From contig CM069871.1 of the NCBI GenBank assembly GCA_036172665.1, positions 57,038,713-57,102,712 on the forward strand: a DNA stretch of 64,000 bases, written 5' to 3'. This document shows, in pieces, positions 47,639 to 59,669 of this stretch. The stretch comes from Prosopocoilus inquinatus. Lineage: Eukaryota; Arthropoda; Insecta; Coleoptera; Lucanidae. Below the pieces are notes generated by a model that had not been told where the DNA came from, did not search any database, and saw only the letters and a program-made list of their open reading frames with translations. Both the position numbers and the translations under genes were made by a program. Positions within the stretch are counted from its first letter, which is position 1. Each line of letters begins with the position of its first letter.

Positions 47639-47984
47639 TGTAGTTACATAAACTTATTTTATAATCTCTCCGGTTTTATGGTATGTGCTTTGTTTACTTA
47701 TTTTGTAAACAAATTTGATGATTTCATTTCAATTAGTGTTTCATAACTGTTTCTGCTGTGATGTGGAGGTACTTTTGTTCAGAAAAGATTTTTACGTCCG
47801 TCTTGTTGGTTACATTTCCAATCAAATCGTCGGAGCCAAACTTCTTTTGAACCGGTAAATTTTAACCGTTTCTTTTTCTTCAATGTAAGAGTTATAAGCA
47901 TTAAAATGAAAGAAAGTGCATCACTGGTGATTCAAGAAGTTTCCGTTTTCTGGGCAAAAAGCACGAATTCCTACTAGAACTGAC
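47639..47984. other. Gene-free stretch
   Basis: Nothing supported, although upstream parts of the next pseudogene could extend into it. Confidence 0.35.
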
Positions 47985-49607
47985 CATTGCGATGATACAT
48001 TGCACTCAGGGAAAAAGAAAGAAGAGACCTCTTTGACGTATCTCATTCAGATGCTTTGGGACAGATGAAATATGAAGAGGAAAATAATTTCTTAATGCAT
48101 CAGCGTCAAAAAGGACGAGCAGGCTGCACGGCCGGTGTAGATCAAAAACTAAGACACAAGGAAGAAATGGCATGGAAGCGCACTGCAATGGAGGCTGCTA
48201 GGAAAAAAGAACTTATGAAAAGATGGAATATGTTGTTACTTATCAGCTTGCTACATCAAAAACTCATGATTCAACATCAAGCAGCCAAATAAGCAATGTT
48301 GTTGGTAACGACAGTGAAAATTTCTTTGTCGTCATTCAGCAAGTGGTATATTGCAGTTTTTCACACCCCGTCTCTCTGAAATTTTTGATGGTGCAAAATC
48401 ACTGACAGAAATGGAGTTTACATATTAATGGCTGTTGCAGAAGCTTTCTGGTGTAATACTGAAAAACTTCGAAACCTCTTTTCAACGCCTTAGAAAGAAA
48501 CTTAAAGAAGCGAGACATACAGAAAGTCAGCACAAATTTAGCTTAAACGATTGCCAACAATTAGTGTTGCTCTGGGATGGAAAGCTGCTCCCAGTAGTCA
48601 CAGGTGTTGAAAAGGTTGATAGACTGGCAATAATAGTAATAACTTTTCAAGGCAAGGATCAATTATTGGGAGTCTTTGAAATACCAACATCTTCAGGAGA
48701 AGAGCAAGCCATGGCTGTTTACCAAGCAGTGGAGGAGTGAGGTACAACCGACAAAATTCAGGCACTTTGCTGTGATACGTATGAGCGGAACCTGTACAAA
48801 TCTAGAAAAATTATTCGATCGTGACCTGTTACACCTCTCTTTCCGTCATCATATTTTTGAGCTAGTTTTGAGAAGCTGTTTCGACTTACTGATGGGTGCA
48901 ACTTCTAGTCCGGACATGCCACTTTTCAAAAAGATTTAGAGAAACCTTGACGAAACTCGACAAGAACGTTTATATAACTGGTTGCAATGCAGTGCTTCAT
49001 GAGGTCCGGTGTATTGGATTTCTTGAAAACCACCTTTCTACGCAGAAACAACAGCAAGATTTACACAGAAGATTACCGAGAATTGTTGGAATTAACAATG
49101 ATCTTGGTGGCATTCTGAAGTTATCGGGATATCGTTTCGTATACCAGGAGCTGTAAGTCATGCTAGGTGGATGTCAAAAACAATTTATGCGTTCAAGATA
49201 TTCTTGTTTCAAGCTCAATTTCAGTTATTTCATAGAAGAAGAGAAGAATTCTTTAAGAAGAATATGTTGGTTTATGCCTTCAGAAGCAATTGAGGTTAGT
49301 TAATTGCTTTCGATTCTGATTCATCATGATTTTCTATTTAAGCGTGAACTGAGAAATTATCAGGATATTGATTCAGAAATCAGTAAGGCTGCTTCAAAAA
49401 AAAATTCCGATCATCTTCTGGTACTTAATTCCTGAAACTGTGGCTCTCTCTTTATTTGATGACAACAGTGGTAAAGACAAATATGGCTCAAATTATGCTA
49501 GAAACAGAAAAAGGCGAAAAGGACGAACAAGAAAAAATCAACTGAAGAGAAACCTTTTGCACCAAAATGGTTTTCCTTTCCAGTATAAAATGCCCAACTG
49601 CTACTAA
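47985..49607 (+). pseudogene. Unclassified transposase-like gene, decayed
   Basis: Fragments in several frames read in order. About 48000-48200: a basic segment with RRDLFDVSHSDAL and then GCTAGVDQKLRHKEE. About 48370-48500: TPRLSEIFDGAKSL. 48435-48740: LLWDGKLLPVVTG-EKVDRLAI and LLGVFEIPTSSGEEQAMAVY. About 48740-48790: a TTDKIQALCCDT block. 48790-48939: LEKLFDRDLLHLSFRHHIFELVL, PDMPLFKKI. A late WYLIPETVALSLFDD segment (about 49405-49460) ends it. I recognise this as a family found in several animals with WDGK, CCDT and RHHI-E blocks, which resembles an RNase H-fold DDE/D arrangement; I cannot name its superfamily. Many stops and frameshifts show that it is dead. No TIRs were found. Confidence 0.6.
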
Positions 49608-51540
49608 ATCCTCTTAGGAAAAAACAATGTCCAATATGTTTCTTCACTTTATGTTCTGATTGCACAGAAATTATTACTGTAAATAAAAATGCGTTTCTCT
49701 TACAAAAGTTAGTTATTAAAAGAACCTAAAGTTTCTTGAATTTTTTATGTTATATCAGGAATTTTTCGAATAACTTTTCGAAAATTTGGTTCAGAATATT
49801 TTTAAATAATAGTAAATTTCGAAGAAGAAAGTAATGGGTTGAGGTGGGGAAGAATGTAAAGCTGTTTTTCTTGCTTTAGAGATTTTGGAATTGGGTATTT
49901 GGGGATTGCTGTCATTGGCTTTTGTAGTTCACTTGAAGAAACTTATTGGTTACCGTTGATCATGTGATGAGTAAAACCCAATAGCAGCAATACCCAAAAA
50001 TCCAATCTTCCAAGCAGGAGAAGCAGTTCAACGTCTTCGAACGGAATTAATCTTCCAACTTCAAGACGTTTGAGGGTCGTTTACCGTCGTTTTGTGCGAT
50101 TAAGTTCAAATTTTGCACAGCCCTTTTTTTTGTTGATTAGAACAGGATTAGGGAGAGGGAGCAGCAATATTTTAAACTTCGGAAATTTGCCTATTGCTAA
50201 AGTCCACCCTAGTGACTATATTTTGAAAAAGTGTCTTTTCATTAATGTTTTCTTGATTTTAGGAGTATTTATTTAAGCAACGCTCCTCTAAAATTTTTGA
50301 TATATTTGGAAATTATGACTGTGTGAGTGTGATGACTGTTTATGGATGTGTTGAAAATTATGGTTGTTTGAGTGTGGGCTGGGAAAGTGGAAGTGATAAA
50401 ATTCGTCAGACAAAGTTTTGACAATTGGATAAAAGCTGATTTCTTTCTGACCCCTTTACAAATTTCTTAATAATTTTTGTAACCTTCCAACGTTGAGTGT
50501 ACTCCAACTTTCGGAGTAGAATTGAAAGACTTGAAATTCCTTTTAAATTTAACCTTTAAAATTGAACTGATTGAATTGAATTGATTTTTACAAAATTTTA
50601 AAGATTTTTGTCAATACATATCACCTCACTACACTTCTATACGTCTAATGTTACATTGAATGCTCATTTACTAAGAAACTAGAAAGATAAACAAATTTCA
50701 AATTGGACAACAGTACAACGTAAATATCATATTGCAAAGAGAATTTCCTCGTGTACCATTAGGTGGAATTTGCCTGACCTCTGAGATCAAAACTTGGCAA
50801 ATCGTGTCGACACATACGAAAATTACATCGCACTTTGTCTTAGGGGAAATACCCACCGAAAATATAAGTTGTGCTAACGCAGGAGAAACGCTTAGCCACT
50901 GAGTTGTTTCCTTTACATTTTTTTGATCACCAAAAAAATCTTTTGCATTACTTTTTTACTTTTTTATAATTATTTGAAAAATATATTTGAAAGTTATATG
51001 TATAAGACGCTACATCAAATATGCTAAACTGAAAAAAAGGAAGAAAAAGTGCTTTGTTTGCTGACATCACGCTTCAGGATACGCCGTCTTGTTCTTGTAT
51101 AACAAATATAACAATGCACAGAGGGAATAGCGTCATTTCAGCAAGCGCATGAAAATTCTCTTGTGAGCATGCATGTATGTCTAGCCTCAAGATAAATTTT
51201 AAATAAATGAAAAATAGATACTTGGTTTTATTTTGGGAGTTATGCAGCGCGTTTGAAAATTGGTATAATAATTCCATCGTTATTATCTCTATGCTATTTT
51301 GAGGCAAAGTCTTACCTTATAATAACTATGTAGAAATTAATCTTTTTGAAAAGTGGTTTAAAGTTAAAGCGTGGAATTGATGTTTAGTAACAAATTTATG
51401 ACTTTTATAAAAAAGAAACTACGTCTTTGATTTTTTTTTGGTGGTGGGATATAGTAAATATAACACGCGCGGAGTATGATCACGACTGATCAATTAAGGA
51501 ATCAATTCTATAACTGGGCTGCAGTCAAAAAAGGGGGTTG
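49608..51540. other. Gene-free stretch
   Basis: No supported gene. Frames such as 50070-50276 and 51074-51307 lack domains. A CTTACCTTA word near 51312 could be a minus-strand splice donor but has no exon support. Confidence 0.35.
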
Positions 51541-52440
51541 ATAGTAATACTCTTTTAAAGTTCAACCGAGCTTTCGGAAAATTTATTTCCTTTATCAAGG
51601 TTTCTACAAAGCAAATTTTAAATTAATAATTAATAATGAGAACAATTTCACATGATAACAATGATACTCCTTAGTGAGTACAAAAGGTTAAACCACTAGT
51701 TATCATAATATTAAATTTCATTAAGAATAAGTTATAAGAATAAATTTTGAATTTTACATTTTTTGACAGCTAAATTAATTGCGGAATTTAGAAAATTGAA
51801 TCACGATAGAAAAATTGTTTATTCGTTATTAGGTAATAAGATGTAAATTTTGATTTCCAATATCTTGATTGTCTTTCTTTTTAGTTTAGTAATTTAATAG
51901 GTAAGTATAAATACAACTAAGTTTCTCAATATCAGTTCTTTTGTTGATACTTTCTTTATTACAAAAAATATGACACATTTCAATAAAAAGTCTTTGACTC
52001 AAAATTGGTTCGATATCTAAACTTTTTGCATCTTCAAAATTAATCTTATGGTCTTCATTATTGGCATGTTCAGATAAAGCACAAGCATTAAGTCTAAGTC
52101 TAATATCACTTTTATGAGAAATAATTCTCACATGAAGAGTTCTTGATGTTTGGCCAATATAAACAGAATCACAATCATGACAAGGAATTTCATAAATAGA
52201 ATTAATTGGTTTCAATTTGTTAAATGGATCTTTAACTTTTGTAAAAAGAGACTTAATTGTTAATAAATTTTTAGTTGCAATCTGAATGTTTTTGTTTTTT
52301 AGTACTTTTATTAGTCGACTAAAAATTTACAAATTCTTTAAAATAGTTCTTTTTTCATTTAAAACACTGTCAACTTAAAAATTTTGGGAGAATGAAATTT
52401 GCTTCACGAATTTTAAATTAAAAAAATCTAAATTAATACT
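51541..52440 (-). pseudogene. Second Penelope-like element relic (GIY-YIG endonuclease and 3' end)
   Basis: The minus-strand frame 51886-52215 reads SIYEIPCHDCDSVYIGQTSR, a GIY-YIG endonuclease core (the first Gly is Ser here), followed by H-ESINKRTDIEKL and a stop. Homology extends upstream through SLFTKVKDPFNKLKPINS to about 52330. Further upstream only weakly coding DNA remains, so the RT is lost. Downstream on minus is a 3' untranslated region ending in a conserved-looking stem structure (51564-51602). It differs in sequence from the relic at 22111-23025, so at least two Penelope lineages have been active. Confidence 0.82.
51564..51602 (-). ncRNA. Degenerate hammerhead-ribozyme-like fold at a Penelope 3' end
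   Basis: Read on minus: AACC, then TTGATAAA, then a stem GGAAA/TTTCC with an AT-rich loop, then GAAA, then GCTC, then GGTT. AACC pairs with GGTT as stem I and GGAAA with TTTCC as stem II. TTGATAA and GAAA occupy the positions of the hammerhead core CUGAUGA...GAAA. Penelope-like elements are known to carry minimal hammerhead motifs in their terminal regions. Two core positions differ from consensus, so cleavage is doubtful. Confidence 0.45.
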
Positions 52441-55120
52441 CCTAGTAAATATTATAGTTCGGACAATAAAAAAAATATTTTGCCTGTAGCCTGTATGTAC
52501 ATATGTATATGTACGACAACGTCAAATGATACTTTTATTCAAATTATTTTTATCCTTGTTACTCTCCTATCTAATGAAATACCTACATTATACGGCACGG
52601 CATTGACTGACATGGTCCGTCTTTGTTGTTACACTCTACCCTTCAGATTAATGATAAAATTTTGTATAAACATTCTTTAAGTGAGCCCCGATACAAAAAC
52701 ACGCCAATGGACTCTGGGGATATCGCAAGACGACTCAGCCGACTCCGAGCACGTTGCCAATTAATAAAGCCAAAACTGGCCGTACCCCTTTGGAAGTGAG
52801 GAGGGCTTGCACGAATCGAAAACATCGTAATATCAGCCGGAACCAACCGAGTATAAGACGACATAAAGAAGGACCAATAGCGCTGAAACATGAGTGTGAA
52901 CGCAATTTAATCTCTCCGTCGAAATAACAACTTGCACAAAACTGTAATTCTCTTGAACAAGTCACGCAAAAAGAAAACGTTGACGGCATTTTATGACTGT
53001 CTGGCCGCGTATGTATGTATAACGAGTAACTATAAAGTTCATAAAGTACAGAAGAGTTAACCTTTAATTTTTGCTTAAAATTTTGAAATAACTGCTTGTT
53101 TTGTCTTCTCATTCTCACTCTTACAAAGCAGTTTTTCACCGTCTTTACGAGGGCATCTTCAAAAGAGAATGAATACGCTTCAAAAACAGTACGCTGTGAC
53201 GTTACTGTTTTGATAGAAAAATGGTTGTTTGAAAAAATATAAAATGTTTTGAAATAATTTATCGCTAAAAAACGCCTTTAATGTTTTATTGCAATTTGAA
53301 ACAATAATTAATTTAAAATGTTTAACTCCACAACCACCCAAGACTACAATAATTGTTGTATACTTTACAAATAGCATAGAAGGTTTCAGATTTCTGTATT
53401 CATTTAATGTAGATTACAGAAATGTTCAAAGCGTCAATTAGGGTAAGCAGGCAAGCTCTTTTTAAGACTCGCTTTTTCGTATTTCGTATTTTCTCTCTCT
53501 TCAACAAACGATGGGGTCTTATCAGCGATATAAAAATATTACACAAGGGATTAAGAAATAAACGCGTAGTAACTTTAAAACATTTTCAAATTATTTGTTC
53601 CTCAGCATCCATTAATTGAGTTTTAAATTTAAAACCTTGTGCAACTTGTCTTGGTTAAAACCGGGGTGTTCAACGCGGGTTACTTGTAGCCCCCGGGAGG
53701 CTTTCTGATGGCCTGCCACTTTCAGCTCCCCAGAAACCATAGATACAGACGCTATAGGTGAATACAAAGAGATAGAAATTCTAACGTGCAAGCTGACTTA
53801 TAAAATAAAATTAATAAAAAATAATAATTTGGTTTTACTGCAGCTCCGCAACTTAATTTTACTTTCAGTACGACAAAAGAACTTGAAACAATCAAAAGCA
53901 ATTAATAGTGTTCTTACTTTCTTATAAGACATGAATAAGTTAATGCACAGGGTGGATCAGTTTTGTGGTGAGTTACGGGGATCTCAATAAGGAATAGCTG
54001 AAGTTATAAAAACTGTTTTATTAGCTTATTTGTAGTTATCTAATTTATTATAAAGTTTCTGGTTCCTTTTTTTTTTAATTTATTTACACCGATACACAAT
54101 CCGAATTTGCCTAATATGAGAAGATCGGTGAACCTTTTCTATACAGGTTGTATCATGCTTTTGGTTCTAGAAACCTTCTAATCAATATCATCTAGGCGTG
54201 TGTGCCCGAATCCGCCTTGTTCCGATAATGACCGCGCTTTACTTCAATACCCCAGAATGCACATAAGTTTATTAGCAAACATAAGTTGCAGTATACACAA
54301 AAAAATCAAACACAGACAATTCATTATCCAACCGTATTTAAACTTCTGCCTACAATATTGGCGCGTTTTGTTCCAGTTCAACAAAATTTATAAATAATTA
54401 ATATTCTTGGATAAAACGATAACTTGATGGGTGATGTCTGGTAAGCAACAAGATTATCTTCTGTTCCTGTTGCTCTTTCGTGTTTTCTATAACCAATAGT
54501 ATCTGACACAACCTATATACTTAAAGTATTTTTTTTTGTTATAAATACCACGTTTCTAATCAATTAAAGTAAATTGTTTGTTACACTTTTGATTACGAAA
54601 AAGTTGTTTAATGAGCAAAGCCTTATGCAATTAAGAGCTTCGTTCACGTCCCCTCTGGCTCTGGCCCTTTCGTAGAGTAAATTGAACGTTTATCCCTTAT
54701 TGTGAGTCGTCACTGTGTATCATTTTTAACGGAAGGAATTTAATTACGGATGTGAATTTAATTTAAATTTGAAATATACTCGCGCTAATGTTCGAGTCAT
54801 TAGTAACGCGGTCAAAGTAATGTACGATAATGTAAGTACAAAAACTACTCAATAACACAACAATATAATTCGAGGTACGCGCATTAACTAAAGTGCTTTA
54901 TCTCACTTTGAAATATTTGATCAACTCGTGTTAATAAGTTGTATGACAGTTATTATTATTTCTTGTATAAGTTTCTAATATTATTACTATTATTTTTTTT
55001 TTCTGGTTCACTGGTTGGCTAAACAAAATTAAAATTAAACCTACAACATTTCGTTAAGATGTACTTTACATTTAAATAATTTATAATCTTTTGTAATACT
55101 CATTTATCTATCGTCCTACT
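52441..55120. other. No confident gene; isolated element end
   Basis: A 134-codon minus frame at 52735-53139 lies in a locally less AT-rich stretch (about 52680-53000). Its Cys- and Leu-rich translation has no recognisable domain, and a plausible splice or promoter context is not visible, so it is not called as a gene. At 53948 CAGGGTGGATCAGTTTTG begins what looks like a single end of the TA-element family, with GGGGATCTC 32 nt inside, but no partner end was found. Confidence 0.35.
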
Positions 55121-55245
55121 GTTGACGGCTTCCTCGGATTTAAATCATTTATTCTTTCCCAAGATTAAATCATTTCATCTCGGAAGAGCGTAAATCATTT
55201 AATCTTTAATCGTTTGGTGGTGTTTCCTCTTGAGAAGCCGTCAAC
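55121..55245. mobile_element. MITE with perfect 12-bp TIR (125 bp)
   Basis: GTTGACGGCTTC at 55121-55132 and its exact complement GAAGCCGTCAAC at 55234-55245. Inside are three TAAATCATTT words in direct orientation. No coding capacity and no clear target duplication. Confidence 0.75.
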
Positions 55246-57309
55246 TCTACAGCGAAATGTCCATTAAAACTTAATCACCGTTACCATTGCGAATGTGTCT
55301 TTGTGTAATCAATATTGGCTTGTTTTAATTTTAAATGAAATTAATGTTTCCATTAAAACGTGACAATCTTCATCGCGCCATTAAAGTAAGATACTAAAAC
55401 ACCTACGGTTTTAGAACGCCACACAACCTTTTAAAATGGGAACGACTTTAAAAATAGAGGAGCATAGAAGTTCATTTGAAAATGTAACTTTTATGTTCGC
55501 TTCAGCAAAGTGTGTTCCTTGTATATTGTACATTGTGAGATGCATTGTAATCATAAATAAAAAATGCACACCTCCCCAACCTACAGTCTGGGTCGTCCGA
55601 TAATAAGAAAGCTAAAATAAATTTCCAAAGAAATTTCATGTCCCTCATCTCTAATAAACTGGAAATTTTTTGTAAATCCATTCAACTATGAGTAACACTT
55701 TTACCATCCGTTTAGGATAATTACCACATTCGCACTTTTGAAAATAAACTAAAACTAATTAAATAATAAAGTGAATTGAGCATTAGTCCATTTAAAATAA
55801 CGAATTAACATAACGTCCAGACCAAACGGAACACTCCGTATACACCAAACTAATTTCAAAATATGCTCTACATGATACCAAGCAGCTTTTATTTGAAACA
55901 TTTTGTTTGTAAAATGAGTAACTAGAGAGTTATGATGGAAACCGCCTTAAGTGGAACACCCTGTATTTATTTTAATTATTAACTTCAAGCAATTATTCAA
56001 ATATGTTACAAAACCTGTTCGCTATCGATTTAAATTGTTTCTAAAATAAAATGCACGTTAAAAATTGCATATGACAAGTTTCCTAAAACTTAGAGTTTAC
56101 TCTTCAATTCTTAGAAACGGAAAATCTTGAAAACTGCGTTTTCATTTTTTTTCTTTGTGCATAGGTACTATTTCATTTAAAAGCGCTTGTGATCGCGACT
56201 GCGAAATTGTGTTTTAATTACAGGAAACTGTCAAGTCAGTTTTGATTGCTTCCTGCAATTAAAACACAATTGTTTACATACTGTTTCGTATACACATTAA
56301 TGCATCCGTAATTTTTTGAAGAAATTTTCTAATTACAGTGACATACTTTAATGATCTTTAGAAAAATTCTAATGATAACTTTTCCTTCGGAAAAACTTTT
56401 TTAATTAAACTCTTTCAAGCAAGTAATTAAAGGTATCGAAAGAGAATTAAAAACCTCTCAGAAAAGGTTTTTTGCTTTGAGAATCGTGTCTGAAATGTAC
56501 TTGATTTGCAATTTACATTCTGGCGTAAACCCGAAATTAGTAAACGAAAAATGCTGTAAATAAAGTTTCACGTCATTTTGCCCTAAAATTAGCATAACAT
56601 TTAACAAAACGTAACAAAAAATACCAGTTTGTTAGATAAATTAGATTAAAGCAACTTTAAGGGGCTCTGCTTCCGAAAAATGTTTTTTTTTTAATTTAAT
56701 TTTTATTTTTATGCAAGTAACACGATTTTATTTGCTATTTGACTGCTTAGTTCCGGAGAAACTGTAGATATTGTATTATTCTTATACTGTAATATTAATT
56801 ATGTTATTTTAAGACGAAATTTTATTTAAAAAAACTGCGAATTTTATTCAAATGATATTTCTTTTACTTCGAAGAACGATACATTTTTATAAGTATACTG
56901 GGTTGTAAAAATTTGAATTTCCTATAGATACAAAGGAAAAATAAATATTGAAATTCAATTAAGTCTTAAATCATTGATAAAGCTTCAGTGAGAAGTGCAA
57001 TGCCAGTTTATTTTCACGATCATAAGCAACATGCCATCTTTCTTTAAGTATTGCGCACTTGGTGAAATATGATATTAAGTACAGTCTTTGTGTTCATTTT
57101 CTGTTGTTCATGTAAAAAGCCGACCATGCAGTTCTCATTGAATTTCCGCGCCACTTAGCGAGCAAAAGTACGTGTTGTAAAGGCGTTCCCAAGATTGATA
57201 TTCGCGACGGAAGGCCAATGTTTTTGCCGCGGTATGTATGTGTTTATATAAACCGATCTGAAAAATATTCTTATCATTTTTTTTTAATAAAGTATTCTAC
57301 GAAAATTTG
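55246..57309. other. Gene-free stretch
   Basis: No supported gene. GGAACACCCTGTA at 55953-55965 is a likely right end of a TA element without a partner. An inverted pair around TTGTGTTTTAATTA near 56210 and TAAAACACAATTG near 56261 forms an imperfect hairpin. Confidence 0.4.
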
Positions 57310-57890
57310 GATGTGGGAAGATAATTAAAAACTGTTATAGTCGTTCCAATACATAAAAAAGAATGTAAAATAGATGACTGTAACTATAAACCTATTTCGC
57401 TTTTACTGGCTTTATCTATTCTAAGGTTTTTGAAAAGATTGTGGCACAAAAAATTACTAATTATTTGGAAAACAATTAAACAATATAATGTTTAAATGAC
57501 TGAGAGGAAAGATGTGTTTTGTAATACAGAAAACTACAATCCTTTCAAGAATTGTTAAAGTGACATGACATATCCACTTACTAGTGGCCACAATGACCAA
57601 TAAAGATATTATTATTATTATTATTAAATTAATTTTTTAACGTGCTAATAAACGAACAGTTCACCTTCTCTTGTTTCGAAAATAGTGAATACTGCATCTC
57701 AACCTTTTGCGATTTATCTCGAGCTTTCGACTCCGTTTTACATAATATACCATTAAGCAAATTGAAAAAGTATAATTTTGATAATAGGAGTGTTGAACAT
57801 TTTCACTCATATCACATAGATATCAAAAAGTGAGAATCAGAACTAAAGAATCCGCAATAATGCGGTGTCCCCCCGCAAGGACCACTGTTA
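57310..57890 (+). pseudogene. LINE reverse-transcriptase fragment with nested LINE tail
   Basis: About 57324-57475 encodes degenerate RT motifs with VIVVPIHKKE and a Y-PISLL block. About 57480-57635 is foreign: it ends CCAATAAAGATATT(ATT)n, the 3' tail of another LINE. RT coding resumes at about 57642 with STFCDLSRAFDSVLH (motif A) and a KLKKYNF block, and then CGVPPQGPLL (motif B) at about 57861-57889. There the TA of a foldback element begins. No FADD box is found beyond that element, so the fragment probably ends near there. It is a different LINE lineage from 25320-27377. Confidence 0.7.
57607..57627. repeat. (ATT)n microsatellite
   Basis: About six ATT units forming the tail of the nested LINE 3' fragment. 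Confidence 0.8.
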
Positions 57891-59669
57891 TACCGGGTGT
57901 CTCAGGATGGGCGGCGACCGGCGATATATAGCTAACCGTAATACCTACAGCTTCAGGAAAAAAAAAACTTATAGTGAAAGTGAAGAGAAAATATTTTTAA
58001 GTACCTGGGTTAACCGGAAGGGGGCGCGATCAAAAGGGCTATTAATAGAAATCAATTTGACTAGCAAAAGTCTTAGAATTAGCTGTAGCCTTGATAGCGT
58101 CATTAGAAAGCTTAACTAACTCTGCACAACTTTCATTTTAGACTTATTATCGTATCACCGTTAATAAGGGTGGAGGAAACAGTTGAATTATTTACTTAAA
58201 AAAATATCATAACTTCGGTACTCTTTATCAGAAATTAACGAACTTCGGCTCATTTGAAAGGAAATTTTTAAGTTGATTTAAAGTTTCTGTTCAACGATTA
58301 CGGCTAATTTGTTATAAAGGGGCACTACTTACGAAAGTTTTTCAGTTTTCCAAAAAAAAAATAAATGGTAAGGTGTGTTTCTTTTGCAACAGCTGCAAAG
58401 ACTATAAAATGGTATACATTGTGGTGAAAACCCGAAATGAGTATATTTTTTCGTTCTCGAGTTATTATTAAATATGTTTATGAGTTATTATTAAATATGT
58501 CTACTAATATTAGCGGAAGGAGAAAGTTCAGACAAATGCTATCGGGTAATACTTTTAATTCTAAGGTTAAATAATGCCTATAAAAGTTTTCATTAATGTT
58601 AGGATATTATTTACAAGCATTTAAATGTTTTTGGGAATGAAGAATGCTTAAACACAAGAATACAACAACAAATATTGAAACAAGAATAATTCACACACTA
58701 AATAAAAGCATTGAACAATTATCATGCACTGTGATTAACAAAGTTTCACTGTGCCGCTATACAATACTTTTTTTATTGTCAGGATAGAGTCGTGTAGAAA
58801 TTATTATTGATATACTTACGGATAGTAAACGGATATTTCGAAATGAAAGATCGGTAATATTTTGAAAGTATGTTATGTACAGATCTTCAATCATTGTTGA
58901 CTACAATGTATTTCATAAATTTTCAAAATTCTTTCCGTCATTTAACATTTTACTGTTCGTTACTTTTATTTAGTGCCTGTGTTTTTCTCATTTATGTGTT
59001 TGTTTGCAGTACTATCCTATTATTTAAATATTAGGCTCTCAAAAACAATCGCATGCTTTTAAACAGAATAATGTCTTTCTATTTACCTCAAAATAAAAAC
59101 GTCACTCGCATTTGTTAGAGCTTTTAGATTCGTTTTTATCTCCAGTTAATACACTCATATGGTAATAACTCGAGAAGGAAAAAAGTTATTAATTTCGGGT
59201 TTCTACTAAAATCTTCTCCTGATTGGATTCTTTGTAATCACTGTAAAAGAAATACCTCTTTCCGTTTAAATTTTTTTGGGAAACTGAGAAAAACTATTAC
59301 TTTTGAAAATAGCGCCCTCTAACTACTTTAAAACAAAATAGTCGTAGTCGTTCAATAAAAACTTTAAATCAACATAAATTCTCTTTCAAATGAGCCGAAG
59401 TTTCGTAATTTCCGATAAACAGTACAGAAGTTACGATATTTTTAAAGTAAATAATTCAACTGTTTCCTCCTCCCTTATTAACGGTGATACGATAATAAGT
59501 CTAAAATGAAAGTTGTGCAGAATTAATTCAGCTTTTATATATTAATAAATAAATATTTTCTTTGTATTTTTTTTGGCCACTTTTACTATAATTGTTTTTT
59601 TTTCCGAAGCTGTAGGAATTACGATTAGCTGTATACCGCCGGTTGCCGCCCATCCTGAGACACCCGGTA
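57891..59669. mobile_element. Large TA-flanked foldback element (1.78 kb)
   Basis: Element 57893-59667 is flanked by TA. The left end is CCGGGTGTCTCAGGATGGGC and the complement of the right end is CCGGGTGTCTCAGGATGGGC, identical over these 20 bp. Homology between the arms continues past 58290 (pairing with about 59360-59520) and again at 58425-58475 with 59150-59200, so each arm is at least 600 bp. The left arm has a direct duplication of GAGTTATTATTAAATATGT near 58458-58500. No transposase is encoded; the frame 57865-58119 is an arm by-product. It interrupts a LINE RT pseudogene in motif B. Confidence 0.88.
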
